From Acidobacteriota bacterium (GTDB lineage: Bacteria; Acidobacteriota; Terriglobia; Acidiferrales; UBA7541), in NCBI GenBank assembly GCA_003223325.1, contig QHYS01000028.1:103787-157961 (forward strand): 54,175 nucleotides of DNA, given 5' to 3'. Each line of letters starts with the position of its first letter. Position 1 is the first letter of the stretch. Both the position numbers and the translations under genes were made by a program. Shown here piece after piece: positions 51,059 to 54,175 of this stretch. A model generated the notes under the pieces. It did not search any database. It was given only the letters and a program-made list of their open reading frames with translations, and had not been told where the DNA came from.

Positions 51059-52513
51059 ATGGCGACAAAGGGCTTCGTTGCTTTGACGGCCATCGGGCTG
51101 GCGTTGGGGGCTGCTGTTTGGGCGGCAAAACCTCCTCGCACAGGTGGAAAGGTTGACGAGACTTCTATAAGCGACAGGGCTCCGACGTTCTACAAGGACG
51201 TGCTGCCACTCGTTCAGGAGCATTGCCAGACCTGCCACAGGCCGGGTCAAATTGGGCCGTTTTCCCTCCTCGATTATCAGAGTGCTCGTCCCTGGGCCAA
51301 AGCTATCAAGAGCGCGGTCGCCGCGAGAAAAATGCCGCCTTGGTTGGCCAATCCAGAATACGGGCATTTTAACAACGACCGTTCCCTGAACCAGGCGGAG
51401 ATTGACACGATCGTGGCTTGGGCGAATAGCGGCGCGCCGGCGGGCGATCCGACGGATGCGCCGCCACCGGTTCATTGGCCCGAGGGCGGTTGGACTATTA
51501 AGCCGGATGTGACGGTTGATCTCCCACCTTATCCGGTTCCCGCCACTGGGGTCATGGAGTGGGAGCGACTAGCGATTCCGTCTCCGTTCAAAGAGGATAC
51601 CTGGGTGACGTCGGTACAGATTCTGCCAGGCGCGCCGTCGGTGGTACATCATCTGTGCTTTGATTTCCACAACCACAAACCCACGACACCCTACAACGTG
51701 TATGAATGGGTCGAAGTTCCGCGAGATGACGCCGGAGTTTCAAAGATTCACGATGGATCCGTGCAGGCGGTAGAGGGCACGGTCCATACGCGGGCAGTCG
51801 GCAGCACGGGGGAGACGCGGCGCCAGGGCCGGCCGGACATCGGCGGCGGCATCGAGTATTGCTACTTGCCTGGGTTGACGTTTGAAGATTACCGTCCTGT
51901 CCACGCCGGAATATTTGTTCCGGCGAGATCCGACATGCTCCTGAACATTCATTACACGACCAACGGTGCCGCCGTCATGGATCGAAGCAGGATCGGCTTC
52001 ACGGTCGCAAAGGTACCTCCAGCGAAGAAATTCGTCCACCAAACCAACGGCGGTGAAGGCGATGAAAGTCCAGAGAGTCCAGTGGGCGGCCAACAACAGG
52101 CCAATGAGAAACTGGCAATTCCGCCTAACGATGGCAACTATTTGGGTCCTCCGACGGATATCACGTTCAAGAAGGACACCGAGCTCGTCTCGCTCCGACC
52201 GCATGCACACGTGCGGGGAAAGAGCGTCCGCTACACCCTGATTTATCCCGATGGCCGAGAAAAAGTCGTTCTCGATGTCCCCCACTACGACTTCAATTGG
52301 CAGCTGACGTACAGAACCTCGCTGAAAATACCGAAGGGTTCGCGGATGCAGGTCCAGTTTACCTACGACAATTCGCGGAGCAATAAATACAACCCCGACC
52401 CAAGCAATTGGGTGTATTACGGAGGGCAGAGTTGGGAAGAAATGGGCGCCCCCTTTCTGGGCTTCCTCATGGACCGGAACGCGAAGGAGGAAGACGTCCT
52501 AGAGGAGCGTTGA
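51059..52513 (+). CDS. Haem-c plus copper type II monooxygenase-like secreted protein
   Basis: A 484-residue exported protein (signal about 1-23; GGAGG before the ATG). The N-terminal domain is a c-type cytochrome: LPLVQEHCQTCHRPGQIGPF with CQTCH at 56-60 and KMPPW as probable Met ligand. The rest has the ligand pattern of peptidylglycine-type copper monooxygenases in the canonical order: SVVHHLCF (His197-His198) and NIHYT (His298) for one copper, RPHAHVRG (His382-x-His384) and EEMGAPF (Met462) for the other. Together they suggest a redox enzyme fed by its own haem. The substrate is unknown. Flanked by transposon remnants. Confidence 0.85.
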   Translation: MATKGFVALTAIGLALGAAVWAAKPPRTGGKVDETSISDRAPTFYKDVLPLVQEHCQTCHRPGQIGPFSLLDYQSARPWAKAIKSAVAARKMPPWLANPEYGHFNNDRSLNQAEIDTIVAWANSGAPAGDPTDAPPPVHWPEGGWTIKPDVTVDLPPYPVPATGVMEWERLAIPSPFKEDTWVTSVQILPGAPSVVHHLCFDFHNHKPTTPYNVYEWVEVPRDDAGVSKIHDGSVQAVEGTVHTRAVGSTGETRRQGRPDIGGGIEYCYLPGLTFEDYRPVHAGIFVPARSDMLLNIHYTTNGAAVMDRSRIGFTVAKVPPAKKFVHQTNGGEGDESPESPVGGQQQANEKLAIPPNDGNYLGPPTDITFKKDTELVSLRPHAHVRGKSVRYTLIYPDGREKVVLDVPHYDFNWQLTYRTSLKIPKGSRMQVQFTYDNSRSNKYNPDPSNWVYYGGQSWEEMGAPFLGFLMDRNAKEEDVLEER

Positions 52514-52599
52514 TCAGATTGTTCCCGATTCGCGCGGGGTGGTCATTGGTGATGCCGTATAGTGCCCGATCACCCAGCGCCTTTCCATTAGTATCAAAC

Positions 52600-53240
52600 C
52601 GAGCCAACCTCTTGCCGTTTTTGATCTTGTCGTGCACCGCACCGGCTTCCCGCGGTTGTTCGATCTGGACCTGGTCGGGTTCGATGGTGACGGTCGATCG
52701 CGAGCGGTCTCCCGCGGATCTGGTGGGGCTCTTTTTTTTGTGGCCGGCTTTCTCCACCCACGCTCGGATTTCGGTCGCAGACCCCGACAGGGACTCTTGT
52801 CCCTGCAACGGATTGGAGTTTGTGCGCCAGTCCCAGCCAATCTTCGGCCGGAGCGGGTTCCAGGCTTCCTAGAGAGCAAATGGTGCGCTGGCGTGGGCCT
52901 TTGGGCGTTTGGAAGGATGCGACAAGAAGGTGATTGGTGTAGGTTTTGCCTTTGTAGGTTCGCGTCGATTTTCGAGCCACGAGAATCGGCCCCCACGTCG
53001 AGGCGCGCGGTGTGCAGATCTGCTCGACGGAAACCCAGTGCGGAGAGGACGATTCCTCCTGGAGGAGACCGATCAAGGTGTCGAGGTGCGGGGCGAGAAG
53101 ATCCTTGCGTCCGAGATGGGCGACGATGCGCTGCTTGACCTTGTCCCCTTCCCGATACGATTGCACCAGTCGGATCGGAGGTATTCGTGGTGGCCATTAG
53201 GAGCCTTGACGGAGCGCAGGAACAAGCGAGGCCTACTGAT
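52600..53240 (-). mobile_element. IS1634-type transposase, N-terminal part, inverted
   Basis: Read on the minus strand from about 53228: LFLRSVKAPNGHHEYLR, then (after a small indel near 53180) QSYREGDKVKQRIVAHLGRK, DLLAPHLDTLIGLLQEE, and further YKGKTYTNHLLVASFQTPKG and RQRTICSLGSLEPAPAEDWL. The part from about 52810 downward continues in another frame as RAWVEKAGHKKKSPTRSAGD and PDQVQIEQPREAGAVH. This is the N-terminal third of an IS1634-type transposase. The continuation (VGHQLWHQLG...) is not here but on the opposite strand at 53333. Confidence 0.8.
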
Positions 53241-53329
53241 GCACTGCACATAACGAGAAGGCCAACAATCAAGCACGCAATATGAATTACGGCCAAAATA
53301 CTTTGGCACTACATTTCACACTCCGTACG

Positions 53330-54036
53330 ATGCCCAACGTCGGACACCAGCTCTGGCACCAGTTGGGGATGAACCGGATTTTACAGCAGGCCGGACTTTC
53401 CCCACGAGCCTGCCTGTTAACCGAAGTGATGACGCTGAACCGTTTGATCTGTCCTTGCTCCGAACACGCCATGCCGGATTGGATTCGGCGCACCGCCTTG
53501 GGAGACCTCTTGCAGGAAGATTTTTCCGAGCTCGCGGACGAGGCGCTGTATCGCAACCTGGACCATCTCCATCCGCCGGCGAACGTATCGAGCGGGAACT
53601 GGCTGAGCGGGAAAAGACGATGTTCAATTTGGATGACACCGTCTATCTGTATGACTTGACCTCGACGTACTTCGAAGGCCAGGCCCAGGCCAACCCGCAA
53701 GCCCAGCGGGGATACTCGCGCGACCAGCGTCCGGATGGCAAGCAAGTCATGGTGGGATTGGTGCTGGACCGCGATGGGTTTCCGAAAGCGCATGAAACCT
53801 TCGACGGCAATCGGCAAGACCGCTTGAGTCTGGATCCGATGCTGGATGCGCTGGAGAAGCGTGTGGGCAAGAGGCTGGGCGCGACGGTGATCGTGGATCG
53901 AGGGATGGCCTTCGAGGACAACTTGGAGCAGATCCGCCGGCGCGGGCTGCACTACTTGGTTGCGGGATTACAGTCCGAGCGAAACCAATGGCTCAAGAAT
54001 GGACTTCTGCCTACGGCACTCCGCACATATCAGTAG
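53330..54036 (+). mobile_element. IS1634-type transposase, central part, frameshifted and truncated
   Basis: The plus strand reads NVGHQLWHQLGMNRILQQAG, LSPRACLLTEVMTLNRLI, DWIRRTALGDLLQEDFSELA, then after a one-base loss near 53577 RIERELAEREKTMFNLDDTV, YLYDLTSTYFEGQAQANPQA, RGYSRDQRPDGKQVMVGLVL and ATVIVDRGMAFEDNLEQIRR, until TAG at 54034-54036. The DDE residues include D in LYDLTSTYFEG and D in IVDRGM. The C-terminal part with the catalytic Glu is absent. The matching N-terminal part lies inverted just to the left. Confidence 0.87.
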
Positions 54037-54049
54037 GAGGCACTAGGAG

Positions 54050-54175
54050 GTGCAGGGCTACCAGGCAGTGGTCGAGATGCCGGCGAAGCAAATGGCCTCT
54101 TCGCATGCCCTGAAGCGGTTCTTCCGCGCCTTTGCCATTTTCCATGCCGGAGCCTTCCGCTGGGTGTTGCAGGAG
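54050..54175 (+). mobile_element. Start of a second transposase fragment, runs off the window
   Basis: From GTG 54050 the frame reads QGYQAVVEMPAKQMASSHAL, then KRFFRAFAIFHAGAFRWVLQ, and continues past the last base. The pattern (K-R-F-F-x-A-F, then RxxLQ) resembles the N-terminal part of IS1380-type transposases. A stop codon lies three bases upstream in frame, so it is likely a remnant inserted next to the truncated IS1634-type gene. The family assignment is tentative. Confidence 0.5.

Noticed and set aside
1-54175. CRISPR arrays or prophage modules
   Set aside because: No set of regularly spaced repeats and no phage structural or lysis genes were seen. The only repeats found are the pairs described.

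Overview
The window looks like a chromosomal piece of a soil or sediment Acidobacteriota (Terriglobia-like) genome. This is inferred from gene content only: a TonB-dependent receptor with an N-terminal carboxypeptidase-regulatory-like domain, DUF6152 and paired secreted proteins of a family common there, haem-binding-domain proteins, DUF2934, a YaiO-type porin, and moderately high GC without strong bias. No rRNA or species-level marker is present. Most core genes are long and intact, so the many frameshifted or internally deleted genes in the accessory stretches look like real decay rather than poor sequence.

Layout. 1-1.2 kb: tRNA-Leu(CAG) followed by two decayed secreted-protein genes. 1.4-11 kb: a secreted START-like protein, a GAF-GAF-sigma54 activator, a STAS protein, a small membrane protein, an outer-membrane barrel, DUF2934, a complete TolC-EmrA-EmrB efflux operon, then an internally deleted SDR. 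11.5-14.4 kb: rmlC-rmlD and a sugar-nucleotide epimerase whose 3' end runs into an IS630 remnant. 14.4-19.1 kb: haem-binding protein, MFS carrier, DUF6152 protein and a divergent pair of secreted paralogues. 19.3-29.7 kb: mostly housekeeping: PilZ, M20 dipeptidase, HU, nicotinate phosphoribosyltransferase plus nicotinamidase (NAD salvage), cytochrome c, POT transporter, EngA/Der, MerR, tRNA-Pro(GGG), SurE and RlpA. 29.7-36 kb: decay zone with a broken MFS gene, a truncated 2-hydroxyacid dehydrogenase, a nearly complete two-gene insertion sequence, an integrase remnant and a broken PCYCGC-type gene. 36.3-38.9 kb: TonB-dependent receptor. 39.2-45 kb: IS630 remnant, then an exopolysaccharide-type locus on the minus strand (GGDEF-like membrane protein, TPR/beta-barrel porin, HEAT protein, GT2 synthase). 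45.5-47.1 kb: a glutamine synthetase remnant, a membrane-anchored ANTAR protein, and two copies of a structured repeat on either side. 47.3-52.5 kb: a conserved protein of unknown function, an amino-acid permease with a USP-like tail, an integrase remnant, and a c-haem/copper monooxygenase-like protein. 52.5 kb to the end: a scrambled IS1634-type transposase and the start of another transposase.

The strongest candidates for something new are: (1) the DUF4118-coiled coil-ANTAR protein, which would tether an RNA-binding antiterminator to the membrane, lying between two repeats that can fold into hairpins with six-base loops, one of them fused to a glnA remnant; (2) the exopolysaccharide locus, whose GGDEF-like protein has lost its active site (GGGEF) but kept an RxxD inhibitory-site motif, as expected of a c-di-GMP receptor; (3) the haem-c/copper monooxygenase-like fusion with all six expected copper ligands in the canonical order.
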